In this document: piece after piece, positions 27,663 to 38,701 of the stretch | Layout: every line of letters starts with the position of its first letter | How positions within the stretch are numbered: position 1 is the first letter of the stretch | From: Candidatus Poseidoniaceae archaeon | GTDB taxonomy: Archaea; Thermoplasmatota; Poseidoniia; Poseidoniales; Poseidoniaceae | Assembly (NCBI GenBank): GCA_030747695.1 | Contig: JASLKG010000001.1 | Coordinates: forward strand, 124,001 to 188,000 | DNA: 64,000 bases | Direction: 5' to 3' | Notes under the pieces: generated by a model | Databases searched by the model: none | Told to the model about the DNA's origin: nothing | Seen by the model: only the letters and a program-made list of their open reading frames with translations | Made by a program: the position numbers and the translations under genes

Positions 27663-29105
27663 ATGTCGCTTACAGTACCGGTCGTTGAGAGCTTTGAAAC
27701 AACGTCAAGAGTTACATGTGTGTCTAGTGGTGTAAACCTCTCCTTTGGGCAAGAAGATGGGACATTAGTAATTGGTAATGACCATCTGAAATTAATTGGC
27801 ATCACTGATATTGCAGAATTTTCTTGTGGCGATTTATTGGTGGCATGCTCTGATGGATTACATTGTTACAGAGGAGTGGATGAAATTTGGGGACACCCAA
27901 TGGAATCAGGAGCGGAATCGATTTCAATTAACGGGCAACATGCAGTAGTTGTAGATGGAATTGGAAATGCGCATGTATTTTCTTTGGATGGAAGTCATTT
28001 GAAATTAAAATCTTCTTCAGTAGTACATTCAAGCGTTGCAAATAATATCGCTATAGCGACAGATTCTGGCGATGTAATCACATACTCACTTGATGGTGAT
28101 CAATTGTGGAAAAGGCCAATGAGAGGAGAAATTGGTGAAACAATAACAGCAATTGGATGGGATTCAAACAATTTGGTAGTAGCTCGCGAAGGCCATGGTT
28201 TGGTTCCTGGTGAAGAAGAAGCACTTGAAGTGGAAGTTTGGTCAGATGGTGTGCTATTGTCCCGTTCCGATACTAGATCTCGAATTGTTGCAATAGACGG
28301 GGGGTGGAGAGGATTAGATATGGGTGGTGTAATGTTAGATGATGAATTAGTTGCAGAATTACAACATCCTGTTCATTTGATTATAGATTTTGGTGAATAC
28401 TGCTTAGCAGGAAGTTGGTTCCATCTTCATCGAATAAATAAATTAGGAATAGAATGGTCTGTTGAAACTGCAGGAATGGTTGAATTTATTTCTTCTAATA
28501 GTGCCGGTAATCAAGTATTAATTGCTGGCGAAGATCAAAATGATTTCACAGATTCAGAGCCGGTAATATTGATTGATTCTACTGCGAATGCAGTTGCTTT
28601 AGTTGATGAAGAGACTACTATAGATGATTGGGGAGAAGCACCTGCAATAGAAATTTCAGCAGATGATCTATATGGGGAAGAAAAGAGCATTGAAGAGTTA
28701 GCAGGAATTACTGAAACAAACTTAATTCAAAACGAAGGAAATTTGCTAGAAGCACTTAATGACGAGATTGAACAGAACAATGAGGAGACAGAAGAGGAAG
28801 ATTTGATGCTGTCACTCTCATTAGATGCTGAAACTATAATCGCACCAACACCAGATGCAGGGGGAGATCAGCAAGTATCAGTTTCAGAAGAGGGCACAGC
28901 AATAGTAACTCTAGATGGGACCTCAACAACGGATCCACAAGATAGAATTCAAGTTTGGTCATGGGTTGACTCCACAGGTAGGGAAATAGGAAATACTAAC
29001 AAAATAAGAGTCAAACTGAAATCTGGATTACACAAATTTGAATTACGTATTAGAGATAAAGATGGTCGTTGGTCATCAGATTCAGTAGATGTAAGGATTG
29101 GTTGA
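27663..29105 (+). CDS. Beta-propeller-type protein with C-terminal PKD/Ig-like domain
   Basis: Repeated propeller-like strands; C-terminal PDAGGDQQVSVSEEGTAIVTLDGTSTTDPQDRIQVWSW. Confidence 0.6.
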   Translation: MSLTVPVVESFETTSRVTCVSSGVNLSFGQEDGTLVIGNDHLKLIGITDIAEFSCGDLLVACSDGLHCYRGVDEIWGHPMESGAESISINGQHAVVVDGIGNAHVFSLDGSHLKLKSSSVVHSSVANNIAIATDSGDVITYSLDGDQLWKRPMRGEIGETITAIGWDSNNLVVAREGHGLVPGEEEALEVEVWSDGVLLSRSDTRSRIVAIDGGWRGLDMGGVMLDDELVAELQHPVHLIIDFGEYCLAGSWFHLHRINKLGIEWSVETAGMVEFISSNSAGNQVLIAGEDQNDFTDSEPVILIDSTANAVALVDEETTIDDWGEAPAIEISADDLYGEEKSIEELAGITETNLIQNEGNLLEALNDEIEQNNEETEEEDLMLSLSLDAETIIAPTPDAGGDQQVSVSEEGTAIVTLDGTSTTDPQDRIQVWSWVDSTGREIGNTNKIRVKLKSGLHKFELRIRDKDGRWSSDSVDVRIG

Positions 29106-29106
29106 G

Positions 29107-29832
29107 ATGGTAAAAAACCCATCGATAACTCATTTCTATGTGACTGCTTTAGAACAAAGATGTTCGGTAGTAACTAATCCAAATAATGGCGAGACTGTAA
29201 TCATTGACGGAGGAGGAGATAGTGATAGAATCATCTCATGGATTGACTCAAATGAAGGGGTTCCTGATGCTGAAATTGGATCCTTTACAGGTAAAAGGAA
29301 AGTAGTTGCATTATTGAATACTCATGCACATTTTGATCACTCGGGACATATACCATTTCTCAAAGAACATTATGGAGTTGATTGGTGGATGCACGATGAT
29401 GATGCATATTTACAATCATTGGCCAAAGTTTCTGGAGAAAGATGGGGATTCCAATTACCAGAACCCGCGATTGCAGATTACAATTGGAATCATGGAGAAT
29501 TACATACCTTTGCAGGAATGGATTTTGAGATTATACATACTCCAGGACATACTTTGGGTGGTTGTTGTCTGAGATTAATTGTAGAGGATGGTTCAGATCA
29601 TTTGTTTGCAGGAGATACATTGTTCCAAGGGTCAATTGGACGTACAGATTTACCTCATTCCGGAGGAGACATGGATCTATTGTTGAAAATGATAAGAGAA
29701 AGGCTATGGCCACTAAATGATGATACTATTGTACATCCAGGGCATGGGCCATTAACAACAATCGGGTATGAGAAATCTCACAATCCTTTCCTAAACGGCG
29801 AAGGCTACATTGGCCGCGGTGCTTGGTTGTAA
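29107..29832 (+). CDS. Metallo-beta-lactamase fold hydrolase (glyoxalase II-like)
   Basis: NTHAHFDHSGH, HTPGHTLGG, AGDTLF. Confidence 0.9.
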   Translation: MVKNPSITHFYVTALEQRCSVVTNPNNGETVIIDGGGDSDRIISWIDSNEGVPDAEIGSFTGKRKVVALLNTHAHFDHSGHIPFLKEHYGVDWWMHDDDAYLQSLAKVSGERWGFQLPEPAIADYNWNHGELHTFAGMDFEIIHTPGHTLGGCCLRLIVEDGSDHLFAGDTLFQGSIGRTDLPHSGGDMDLLLKMIRERLWPLNDDTIVHPGHGPLTTIGYEKSHNPFLNGEGYIGRGAWL

Positions 29833-30759
29833 TCACGACATCATGGAACTCAATGCAGCTTCAAGTATGGGTAGCGTTTCTTCCCAGGTAGATACTATTC
29901 CATAGTCTGCATGTGAGAAAATCGGAGCATCGGCATCTTTGTTTATTGCCACGATATATTTTGAAGATCTCATTCCAGCAAGATGTTGAATTGCACCAGA
30001 AATACCAACCGCAATATACAGATTTGGATTCACTGTTTTACCAGTTTGTCCAACTTGCATGTTATGTGGAATTTCATCCCAAGTGTCTACAGCAGCCCTT
30101 GATGCGCCAACAGCAGCCCCTAATACATCCGCAATACGTTCAAGATGGCTGAAGTTATCGGGACTTCCCATGCCTCTTCCGCCAGAAATAATTACATTAG
30201 CTTCAGAAACATCAAGGCGTGCAGAAGCCCTTTCCATTATTTCTTGTACAGCAGTTGCAACATCTCCAGATTGATCAATAACAGAAACATTAGCAGTACC
30301 TTCTGAAGCACTTTGAAAGATATTAGCGCGCACAGATATTACAAAATCACCTGTTGCAGATACAGTTTGCATTGCTTTGCCCGAAAATACAGGGCTTGTC
30401 AAATTCTTTCCATCAATTTTCACAACATCTTGAACCACTGCAAGGCCTCTTTTTGCAGCAATACGTGCAGCTAAATCCTTGGATTGTGGTGTGGCTGCAA
30501 CAACGATACTCCCTGAAGGCATAACAGCATCTATTGCAGATGCCCATGAAGATGCATCATAATTTGTAAAGCAGTCTCCCTTTATTGCGATTGTTTTTGC
30601 AACGCCATCATAACCAGCGCTATCTGCAATTGAAGAATCTGTACATGGTACAATAACGGTAGGATTTGTACCTAGTGCAATAGCTGCAGAAACTAATTCT
30701 GCGGTTACAGGGGATACTATGCCTTTGCTTGTTTCAGCTATAATCATACTTTCACTCAT
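29833..30759 (-). CDS. etfA: Electron transfer flavoprotein subunit alpha
   Basis: GGRGMGS, C-terminal VGQTGKTVNPNLYIAVGISGAIQHLAGM FAD signature. Confidence 0.93.
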   Translation of the reverse strand: MSESMIIAETSKGIVSPVTAELVSAAIALGTNPTVIVPCTDSSIADSAGYDGVAKTIAIKGDCFTNYDASSWASAIDAVMPSGSIVVAATPQSKDLAARIAAKRGLAVVQDVVKIDGKNLTSPVFSGKAMQTVSATGDFVISVRANIFQSASEGTANVSVIDQSGDVATAVQEIMERASARLDVSEANVIISGGRGMGSPDNFSHLERIADVLGAAVGASRAAVDTWDEIPHNMQVGQTGKTVNPNLYIAVGISGAIQHLAGMRSSKYIVAINKDADAPIFSHADYGIVSTWEETLPILEAALSSMMS

Positions 30760-30768
30760 GTTTACACC

Positions 30769-31512
30769 TCAAATTACGTTTGCCTCATCACGAAGCAATT
30801 TTGCAACTTCATTTGCAGAAGAAGCCCCTTCATACTTTTTCCCTGCAGGTTTCGCAGGCGGAGGAGAATGTGATACAAAAGTAATACTTGCAGATGGAGC
30901 AGAAGCACTCACAACATTAACTTGAGATCTCTTTGCCATCATAATACCCTTAACATTTGGTTTACGAACCTTTACACTACCTTTGTCACAACTAATTACA
31001 ACATTAGTTGGAAGCGAAATCTTTGCAGAACCTCCATCAGCAGGCGCTGTAACGGTAACTCCACCATCAAAAGAAACATCACTTATGTTAGATACACTGG
31101 CCCATCCAAGGCGTTCTGCAATACCGGGACCAGTAGAACCAGCGCCAGTATCAGCAGCGTTTTTGCCACAATATACCACATCAGCATTTAGATTTGTAAT
31201 AGCTTCAGTGAGTGCTATTTGAACTCCATTGGAATCTAATTCTCCCCATGAATCATCCCATACACGAACAATCTCATCAACACCAATTGCTTTCGCATCT
31301 TTCAGCACTTTGTCAGCATCTGATGGGCCCAAAGTTAGTGCAGTAACAGACCCACCATGAGCTTCTCTGTGCTGTAATGCATTTTCAATTGCAAATTCGT
31401 CATATGGACTAATTACCCATTTAACTGCAGACAAATCTACTTGATTTCCGTTTACCACTATGCGTGCATTTGTATCGGGTACGCGCTTGACTAATACAAC
31501 GATGTTCGCCAT
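30769..31512 (-). CDS. etfB: Electron transfer flavoprotein subunit beta
   Basis: VLVKRVPDTNARI; adjacent to etfA. Confidence 0.93.
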   Translation of the reverse strand: MANIVVLVKRVPDTNARIVVNGNQVDLSAVKWVISPYDEFAIENALQHREAHGGSVTALTLGPSDADKVLKDAKAIGVDEIVRVWDDSWGELDSNGVQIALTEAITNLNADVVYCGKNAADTGAGSTGPGIAERLGWASVSNISDVSFDGGVTVTAPADGGSAKISLPTNVVISCDKGSVKVRKPNVKGIMMAKRSQVNVVSASAPSASITFVSHSPPPAKPAGKKYEGASSANEVAKLLRDEANVI

Positions 31513-31578
31513 CTAAATCACTACTCCAACAAGTTGGGTAGCCAAAGCCATTCAAAACCCGTTGATGAACCTTGTTCT

Positions 31579-32703
31579 TCATTTGGTTAGTTCAGTAACA
31601 CGGCTTAATTTTTCAGGATTGGCATCAAAATAATCGGCAATCGATTTTAGCCCATTTGAAATACCAGCAGCAACTCCCATTTTAGCATCAAATGGATGTA
31701 AGGTTCCATCCGAAACGGCAGTTCTGAAATTTTCAAGAGATGTCCATTTAGAAGGTTCTCCAAATTCAGGTTTAGGCGTAACCATTATCTCTCCAAATTC
31801 AGGCATTATAATATGTTCAATCAACTCATATATTGGGGATTCAGGATTTTCAGGATCTAAGTATGCTTTACGCATTTTCTTAGAGAGAATATCAGGGCTA
31901 TCATGCAACAATATAGCACCATTTGGGTCAGATTTACTCATTTTGTGATCAAATGACTCCATACGAGCACCACTTGATTTCAACCCCGAAATAATAGGTG
32001 TATGCAGACATGTTGCTTTGTACCAACCCCATCTATCAGCAACATCTCTCATGTACATGTGTGCCTTTCTTTGATCCATGCCTCCAATCGCAACATCAAT
32101 GTCCATTTCAAAAATATCTGCTGCCTGCAATGCGGGATAAAAGAATCTTGATAAATCTCCATCAGAAGAATCTTCACTTCTTCCCATTATTGAGAAGGTT
32201 CTGCGAACTCGCGCTAAACTCATATTTTTCGAGCATCGTAATACGCGTGCCCAGTAATCTCCAGATTCCATTATGTTTGATGCCCAAACAAATCTTAATT
32301 CACCTGGGCCATCACCCTCAGGTGGGTTGCCAAGTAATGTTCGAAAGCAATCTTCCATATACAGTGCAGTAGTTTGAATATCTTCCATTTTACCTTCGAA
32401 TTTATCATTTACCCAAGCATGCCAATCAGCTAAGAAAATCATAACATTTGTTTTCGCATCTAGCATTCTCTTTAGCTGCAATGATAGAACTTTCCAACCA
32501 ATGTGTGCTTTTCCAGATGGCTCAAATCCAACATAGCATCTGATAACGCCGTCACCTCCCGCCGAAGTACCATCTGCCAAACAATTTACAAGATGTTCAA
32601 TTCCAACTGATTCATCAACATCATCAATCATCAAGTGCAATCTTTCTAATGAAACATCATCGAGATCAGCGACTCTTGCACACCGCTCGACTAATTCATC
32701 CAT
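31579..32703 (-). CDS. tyrS: Tyrosyl-tRNA synthetase
   Basis: CYVGFEPSGKAHIG (HIGH variant), DQRKAHMYMRDVA, KMSKS. Confidence 0.92.
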   Translation of the reverse strand: MDELVERCARVADLDDVSLERLHLMIDDVDESVGIEHLVNCLADGTSAGGDGVIRCYVGFEPSGKAHIGWKVLSLQLKRMLDAKTNVMIFLADWHAWVNDKFEGKMEDIQTTALYMEDCFRTLLGNPPEGDGPGELRFVWASNIMESGDYWARVLRCSKNMSLARVRRTFSIMGRSEDSSDGDLSRFFYPALQAADIFEMDIDVAIGGMDQRKAHMYMRDVADRWGWYKATCLHTPIISGLKSSGARMESFDHKMSKSDPNGAILLHDSPDILSKKMRKAYLDPENPESPIYELIEHIIMPEFGEIMVTPKPEFGEPSKWTSLENFRTAVSDGTLHPFDAKMGVAAGISNGLKSIADYFDANPEKLSRVTELTK

Positions 32704-32712
32704 CCAAACACC

Positions 32713-33243
32713 TCAACTGAATAATTTGTTTAATTTCTCAGATAATGAAAGTGCCCTTGTAGCATTCTGTTCTGCAAGTTTACTTTCAATCTCTGCAATT
32801 AGTTCCTCTGCTTGCTGTTTCTTTTCATCGGAAACGTTAGTACTAACTTCCATGAATTTACGAGCCATTGAAATTGCAGATTTTGATTTTGAGATCTTTT
32901 TTGCACCTTCTTTTGCTTTGTCGCCTCTTTGTTTGGCATTATATCCAGTAGCACTATCTAAGAATGTAGACCATCGTTTCCTTGCTTCCATTGCCTTTTC
33001 TCTTCCACCATCTCCTGAAAGAAATGAACTCAATTCATCTCCTTTCATTTGTTCAACATCAACTAGAAGTTTTCCATCATCAGTGAATTGGCCTTCTACT
33101 TTGGTCATTATACTGAAAGAACCAGTAAATATTCCCTCATTATTTACTTCAACATCATCGAACTGCTCTGCTGCTAACTTAGCTAGGCCTGCATTTCCAC
33201 CTAATGACTTGATTATTCCTCGCTTGACTTCGAAACTCTCCAT
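32713..33243 (-). CDS. Conserved archaeal hypothetical protein
   Basis: Start MESFEVKRGIIKSLGG within longer ORF; coiled-coil C-terminus. Confidence 0.55.
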   Translation of the reverse strand: MESFEVKRGIIKSLGGNAGLAKLAAEQFDDVEVNNEGIFTGSFSIMTKVEGQFTDDGKLLVDVEQMKGDELSSFLSGDGGREKAMEARKRWSTFLDSATGYNAKQRGDKAKEGAKKISKSKSAISMARKFMEVSTNVSDEKKQQAEELIAEIESKLAEQNATRALSLSEKLNKLFS

Positions 33244-33334
33244 GCAATGCCCAAGAGTGCCCCGTCCATAAGGCCTACCGTTGGAATTGCCTATTTGAGC
33301 GGGTCCTTTTTCAAGGGTATTACATCGCCGAAAC

Positions 33335-34501
33335 ATGCGCAGGGTTGCAATCCTACTGGCAATCATCCTCTTTTGTCCAGGAGTTATTGCTGAAACAGAA
33401 TCAACAGTGCATATAGAATTGGAAAGAAGAATTGCAAATACTGATTTAGGACTTGAAGGAGGGGAGATTTCTCCTAACGGAGCATCAATACTTGCGTACG
33501 GTTCTGATGGTTTTGCAATTATCATTTCTGCAAATTCAGCAGGTACAGAAGAAGGTGATGTTTCGTTAGAAAATGAAACTACAAATGTCTATAGAGATGC
33601 ATCCTGGCATCCACAAGGCCGTTCCGCATTGCTAGTTGGAGATGGCGGTACAATATACAGGTATAATTCAACGACTTACGCATTAGAAGATGTAACTCCA
33701 TCATCTACATTTAATCATAGAGATCTTAGATCAGTTTCATGGAATTCTGCTGGTTCTGCCGCATATATTGGAGCAGAAGATGGTACATTATGGAAATATC
33801 AAGCTGATGAAATAACATTGATTAACAACACTGCAGTAAGTAGAATCAATGATATTGATTGTTTGAAGAACAAAAATTATTGCGTAGTGGCCTCATTAAA
33901 TGACGGTGCTGCGGTTATTGATCCAACACACAATGTGGAATGGATAAGTAGTACAGGTCACATAACTTGGATAGGAGTTTCATGTGTAGATCCTTCTAGA
34001 AACGCCTGTACACTCTTAGGTAGTGGCAAAAAAATAGGAGACCTTAGGGTCGACCTCATAGATACTAGTGCTTCATATCTATCATCTACAATAGGAATTG
34101 ATGATTTACAAGGGGATTTCATTGGAGAATCCGATGGTTCTGAATCTACTACGTTAGTTGGTTTAGCACCAATTGGGTTAGTAAGGTGGACACAATATGA
34201 AAATGAAGCAATGCTATTGTTTGATAGTAATCTCGCTACAGAAGAAGAAGTAATGCTGGGAGGCGACTCATTTGTTTGTGCGTGGGAGGTTGAGTTGAGT
34301 AGAGGTTATGTCTTAACAGAAGATGGCAGAATTGTTTCTTTTATTCCTGCTGAAGAAGCGCAAGAAACTTCAACTGGTGAAATAGTATTAGCATACATAG
34401 TTGCAATCTGTGTGTTAGGCTTACCGCTTGGTATGATTTATTGGAATAGTCCTTGGCTCCAAAGAAAGTACAAAGAAATCTTTGTAAAGAAATTGAAATG
34501 A
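33335..34501 (+). CDS. Secreted WD40-like beta-propeller protein with C-terminal TM anchor
   Basis: Signal peptide, propeller repeats, C-terminal IVLAYIVAICVLGLPLGMIYW. Confidence 0.6.
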   Translation: MRRVAILLAIILFCPGVIAETESTVHIELERRIANTDLGLEGGEISPNGASILAYGSDGFAIIISANSAGTEEGDVSLENETTNVYRDASWHPQGRSALLVGDGGTIYRYNSTTYALEDVTPSSTFNHRDLRSVSWNSAGSAAYIGAEDGTLWKYQADEITLINNTAVSRINDIDCLKNKNYCVVASLNDGAAVIDPTHNVEWISSTGHITWIGVSCVDPSRNACTLLGSGKKIGDLRVDLIDTSASYLSSTIGIDDLQGDFIGESDGSESTTLVGLAPIGLVRWTQYENEAMLLFDSNLATEEEVMLGGDSFVCAWEVELSRGYVLTEDGRIVSFIPAEEAQETSTGEIVLAYIVAICVLGLPLGMIYWNSPWLQRKYKEIFVKKLK

Positions 34502-34542
34502 GGATACCAACCTTCATTTGGTATGTCCAACCGCCAAGACTC

Positions 34543-35718
34543 ATGGAGCCCTTTGAAGGTCTCGACTTCTATGATATAGAATCATTACTTACTGAAGAAG
34601 AAGTAATGATACGAGATATGGTTAGAGAATGGGTGGATGAAGAAGTATTACCAAAGATCGAGCATGCTTGTGAAAAAGGTATTTTTCCAGATGAATGGAG
34701 AGTTGCTTTGGGAGAGATGGGTGTGCTTGGTGCTCCACTGAAGGGCTATGATTGCCCAGGGCTTTCTTATGTCGCATATGGGTTGATTTGTCAAGAACTT
34801 GAACGTGGAGATTCTGGATTACGTTCGTTTGCATCTGTCCAAGGGTCACTTGCAATGTATCCGATATGGGATTTTGGAAGTGAAGAGCAGAAAAACAAGT
34901 ATTTGCCAAAGATGGCTTCAGGCGAATGGGTTGGATGTTTTGGATTGACTGAACCTGATTATGGTTCTAACCCTGGAGATATGATTACGAAAGCAGAAGA
35001 TAAAGGAGATCATTACTTACTCAATGGTGCAAAGATGTGGATCACAAATGGCACTATCGCAGATGTTGCAATAGTATGGGCTAAGCTTGATGGTGTAATC
35101 AAAGGCTTCATTGTTGAAAAGGGAGATGAAGGTTTTACTGCTCCGGAGATGAAGGGCAAACATTCTCTAAAGGCATCTGTAACAAGTGAATTAGTATTTC
35201 AAGATTGTAAGATACCAAAAGATCGTATGTTGCCCAATGTGAAAGGCCTACGCGGTCCATTTTCTTGTTTAAATAATGCCAGGTTTGGAATTTCATGGGG
35301 AGCCTTAGGTTCCGCCATGGCATGTTTCCATTCAGCGAAAACATATTCATTGAGTAGAATACAATTTGATGAACCTATTGCAAGTTATCAATTGGTCCAA
35401 AACAAATTAGCATGGATGTTACGTGAAATCACAAAAGGTCAACTTCTCGCTTATCATTTGGGAAGAAAGAAAGATGATGGCACTTGGTTCAACGAACAAA
35501 TTTCCTTGGCTAAGATGAACAATGTCGACATTGCATTAGAAATAGCGCGCGTAGCACGAGATATTCATGGCGCAAATGGAATTCTAGATGAATATCCTGT
35601 AATGAGACATATGGCTAATTTAGAATCTGTAAAAACATATGAAGGTACACACGATATACACAATTTGATTATTGGAAGATATATTACTGGAATTCAGGCT
35701 TTTACTAGGAATTCTTAA
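34543..35718 (+). CDS. Acyl-CoA dehydrogenase (glutaryl-CoA dehydrogenase-like)
   Basis: CFGLTEPDYGSNP, WITNG, DIHGANGILDEYPVMRHMANLESVKTYEGTHDIHNLIIGR. Confidence 0.92.
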   Translation: MEPFEGLDFYDIESLLTEEEVMIRDMVREWVDEEVLPKIEHACEKGIFPDEWRVALGEMGVLGAPLKGYDCPGLSYVAYGLICQELERGDSGLRSFASVQGSLAMYPIWDFGSEEQKNKYLPKMASGEWVGCFGLTEPDYGSNPGDMITKAEDKGDHYLLNGAKMWITNGTIADVAIVWAKLDGVIKGFIVEKGDEGFTAPEMKGKHSLKASVTSELVFQDCKIPKDRMLPNVKGLRGPFSCLNNARFGISWGALGSAMACFHSAKTYSLSRIQFDEPIASYQLVQNKLAWMLREITKGQLLAYHLGRKKDDGTWFNEQISLAKMNNVDIALEIARVARDIHGANGILDEYPVMRHMANLESVKTYEGTHDIHNLIIGRYITGIQAFTRNS

Positions 35719-37242
35719 TCAATTACCAATCCATGTTTTGCAATATTCATATTCATTGCTATCCAAAGGATTTACCCAGGTTTTTATTTCATTAACAGGG
35801 GTCCCATCTTCCCAATAACCCATGAATCTATTTTCGTTACTATCAATTAACTTTTGATGTGCTTCGGTAATTTCTTCTAGATTGCCATCTATATTTGCAT
35901 TCAACCAATCTGCTTGAGATGCAATCCTTCTATAGAAGCCCCAATCTGCTAGAGAATCATGAGTTTGAGTTGCTTGGAGGTAGTGACTTGCCACTAGCCT
36001 TGGAAAACCATGACGATCACTCGGTATTTTCAACATCAGTGCCTTATCTCCAAGGATTTCACTATGATACACTGCAAAGCAATCATTCACACTCATATCA
36101 TCTTCACTAACCGCAATGTGGGCAATGAAATTATCAGGAAGCCCTGTGAAATTAACTTGCAAGTGTGATTGTACAGGCCTTGCATAAGGTGCTTCTAAAT
36201 CTATGACTAGTGATTGATTTGCCCAACCACGTTCAAGTGCTGAATCAAGTACTAATAATGCATAACCTGCACCTAGAGAATGTCCTGAGACTAACAGATT
36301 AGAATAGTCAACATAGTTTGGCGTAATAGTAGTAAGATAATCGAGTGCAGATTCTATTGCAATTGCTCTTGGTACGTGATAAGGATGGTTAGACATACCT
36401 TGTTTTTCTTCTAGAACATATGTGTCCCATCCTTCTGGCATGACATCTGAAGGGTATTGTATGAAAGCTACTGCCATTCCTTTTGATGCTAATGTTTCAA
36501 TCCAATCTTGGTATGAAGCAAAATCCGGATTTGCAAATCCGTGTAATATTATTGCCAGAGGTATTCTTCCAATAGATTGAGAAGGAAGTGAGAGATATAT
36601 TGAGAAATCAATATCACCTTCAATTTCTCCTCTTATATCTTCAACTTCTACTGGCATTGGGTATTGATGAATTGTGGTTTCGAATTCAACATCTCCTCCT
36701 AAATGAGAGGGATAAGCTGGAGGTTCAGGGGAGATTCCAAGAAATGGCCCAATGCCTGGTGTTATGAGATATATTGCAAAAACAATTAGCAACAAATTAC
36801 CAATATTATTCAATGACCAATCTTTATTTTTAATGTCTATTTTTGGAATACCATTTAATGCAGTAATAATGTTCAAAATAATAAATCCGTATATTGATGG
36901 TAAGAGGACAAAAGCCCCCCTTAGGTAAGCAGCGTCTAACAAGAAAAACACGCTTAGGAAACCTAGCACTGATCCGATTATTCCAATTCCTAACATACGT
37001 AAATATTTGTTATTTATTTTGCCAATTGAGATAATTAATGCTAGAGAGATGATACAAATTGCAAAATATATCTCTCGATTTTCTCTTAGTATGAAACTCC
37101 ATTCTAGAGTGTCAATAGCAAGAGGCCATAATGCATTTGAGATATTATTGCCAGATACTAGTTTGAAAATAGGTCCGATCCATATTAGAAAGAAACCTGA
37201 AAATAACGAAAGCATTGCTTTACGCTTAGATAGTTCACTCAT
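35719..37242 (-). CDS. Membrane protein with C-terminal alpha/beta hydrolase domain
   Basis: N-terminal TM segments; LLVSGHSLGAGYALLV nucleophile elbow. Confidence 0.75.
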   Translation of the reverse strand: MSELSKRKAMLSLFSGFFLIWIGPIFKLVSGNNISNALWPLAIDTLEWSFILRENREIYFAICIISLALIISIGKINNKYLRMLGIGIIGSVLGFLSVFFLLDAAYLRGAFVLLPSIYGFIILNIITALNGIPKIDIKNKDWSLNNIGNLLLIVFAIYLITPGIGPFLGISPEPPAYPSHLGGDVEFETTIHQYPMPVEVEDIRGEIEGDIDFSIYLSLPSQSIGRIPLAIILHGFANPDFASYQDWIETLASKGMAVAFIQYPSDVMPEGWDTYVLEEKQGMSNHPYHVPRAIAIESALDYLTTITPNYVDYSNLLVSGHSLGAGYALLVLDSALERGWANQSLVIDLEAPYARPVQSHLQVNFTGLPDNFIAHIAVSEDDMSVNDCFAVYHSEILGDKALMLKIPSDRHGFPRLVASHYLQATQTHDSLADWGFYRRIASQADWLNANIDGNLEEITEAHQKLIDSNENRFMGYWEDGTPVNEIKTWVNPLDSNEYEYCKTWIGN

Positions 37243-37256
37243 GAACTACTCCCCAC

Positions 37257-38552
37257 TCAAACATTAGGAAGGATTCCAAATTTGGATAGACCTGACCAAA
37301 CAGGGTTTAACCATCCTGGAATAAATCTGTGACGTAGATATACTGCTGCTGCTAGACTTAATTTTTGTATTTTGTTTAACTTGACGCGCTTTGTAAATAC
37401 ATCACCCTGTTGTCTTTCGATTTGCCTTAGAATCTTATCGTAAAAAGCAATCATTGCAGCTGGTGAATATCTACTTCTTCTTGGTAATAGTGGTAGTAAT
37501 TTTTTTGCCTCTTTTAGATAGGTCCTTGCTCTCTTTGCATAATGGTGAATATATGGTTCCCATGTAGTATTAAGGACAACATTACCATCTAATTCAGATT
37601 CTTGTATGCCATTAGCTTCTAATTCATCAAGCGGAAGGTATACGCGGTCTCTTTCAATATCTTCTCCAATATCACGAAGAACATTTGTTAATTGCATGAA
37701 AATACCCCATGATTCAGCATACTTCTTTGCCATTGGGTCTTCATATCCATAAATTTCTATGCACATGAGACCGACAACAGATGCAACACGGTAACAGTAA
37801 AGGTATAATTCATCAAAAGTACGATATCTGTTGTTGTATAGATCATCTTCCATTCCAGTAATTAGGTCATCGAATACACTACGTGGAATGTTGTATTTAT
37901 TTACAGTATCTTTGAGTGCTAAAAATACAGGATCTGTACTGCTAACTTCAGAGTAGCATGTTGAAAGTTTCTTTCTGAAGAAGAACAATTGCGTAATTTT
38001 TTCTAGGTACATTTCTTCTTTCAAAATTGTATCTTTATTCTGAAGACTTTCCAATTTTTCACGGTACGCTACAGCTTCAGGATCAATTTCACCCATAGAT
38101 CCAGGGAATCTATCTTGCCAATCACCATCTGCTATGTCATCTGCACGGCGACAGAATGCATACACTGCACACATAGCTTGTCTCTGCTCGTCTGGTAAAT
38201 ACTTGAATGAGTGGTAGAAGTTACCTGCCTCTCTCATTGTCAACTCTTCACAATATGAATATGCTAATCGGAGCAATTCAAGTGGCGGGTCACGTGCCCA
38301 TATAGGGGCATCAAGGTGGTAGAATGGATCAATCAGTTCATCTTGCTCTCCAACAATACCAACAAGTGCAGCACCTTCTCTTAATGCTTCCATTGCAGTT
38401 AAGCTAACGGCTTTAACAGCATCTTTGGTTAGAGTTACAGCGGCACGTAACCTATCCAAGTGAGAGATTCTTTCTCCGTCAACACCGACCTTTTTGCTTG
38501 CTCCTCCTTCTAAGGGAAAGAGAAGGTCAAGTGGTTTTCGGCGTTCCAACAT
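37257..38552 (-). CDS. Squalene/phytoene synthase family protein (1)
   Basis: FCRRADDIADGD and LTNVLRDIGEDIERDRVYLP. Confidence 0.9.
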   Translation of the reverse strand: MLERRKPLDLLFPLEGGASKKVGVDGERISHLDRLRAAVTLTKDAVKAVSLTAMEALREGAALVGIVGEQDELIDPFYHLDAPIWARDPPLELLRLAYSYCEELTMREAGNFYHSFKYLPDEQRQAMCAVYAFCRRADDIADGDWQDRFPGSMGEIDPEAVAYREKLESLQNKDTILKEEMYLEKITQLFFFRKKLSTCYSEVSSTDPVFLALKDTVNKYNIPRSVFDDLITGMEDDLYNNRYRTFDELYLYCYRVASVVGLMCIEIYGYEDPMAKKYAESWGIFMQLTNVLRDIGEDIERDRVYLPLDELEANGIQESELDGNVVLNTTWEPYIHHYAKRARTYLKEAKKLLPLLPRRSRYSPAAMIAFYDKILRQIERQQGDVFTKRVKLNKIQKLSLAAAVYLRHRFIPGWLNPVWSGLSKFGILPNV

Positions 38553-38612
38553 GTCGCTCGATATACTCTTGGAGCATCCTCATTTATCAGTTTGAGGGTA
38601 TTTTGATTACTA

Positions 38613-38625
38613 CGCCCTACGGGCG
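38613..38625. promoter_or_regulatory. Short hairpin with TAC loop between the two prenyl-synthase genes
   Basis: CGCCC-TAC-GGGCG. Confidence 0.4.
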
Positions 38626-38701
38626 ATAATAATATTTTGAACAAAGTACATGATATAAGAATACAAGTTTTCAATTAATAAAATCAAATGCAATAAACGG
38701 A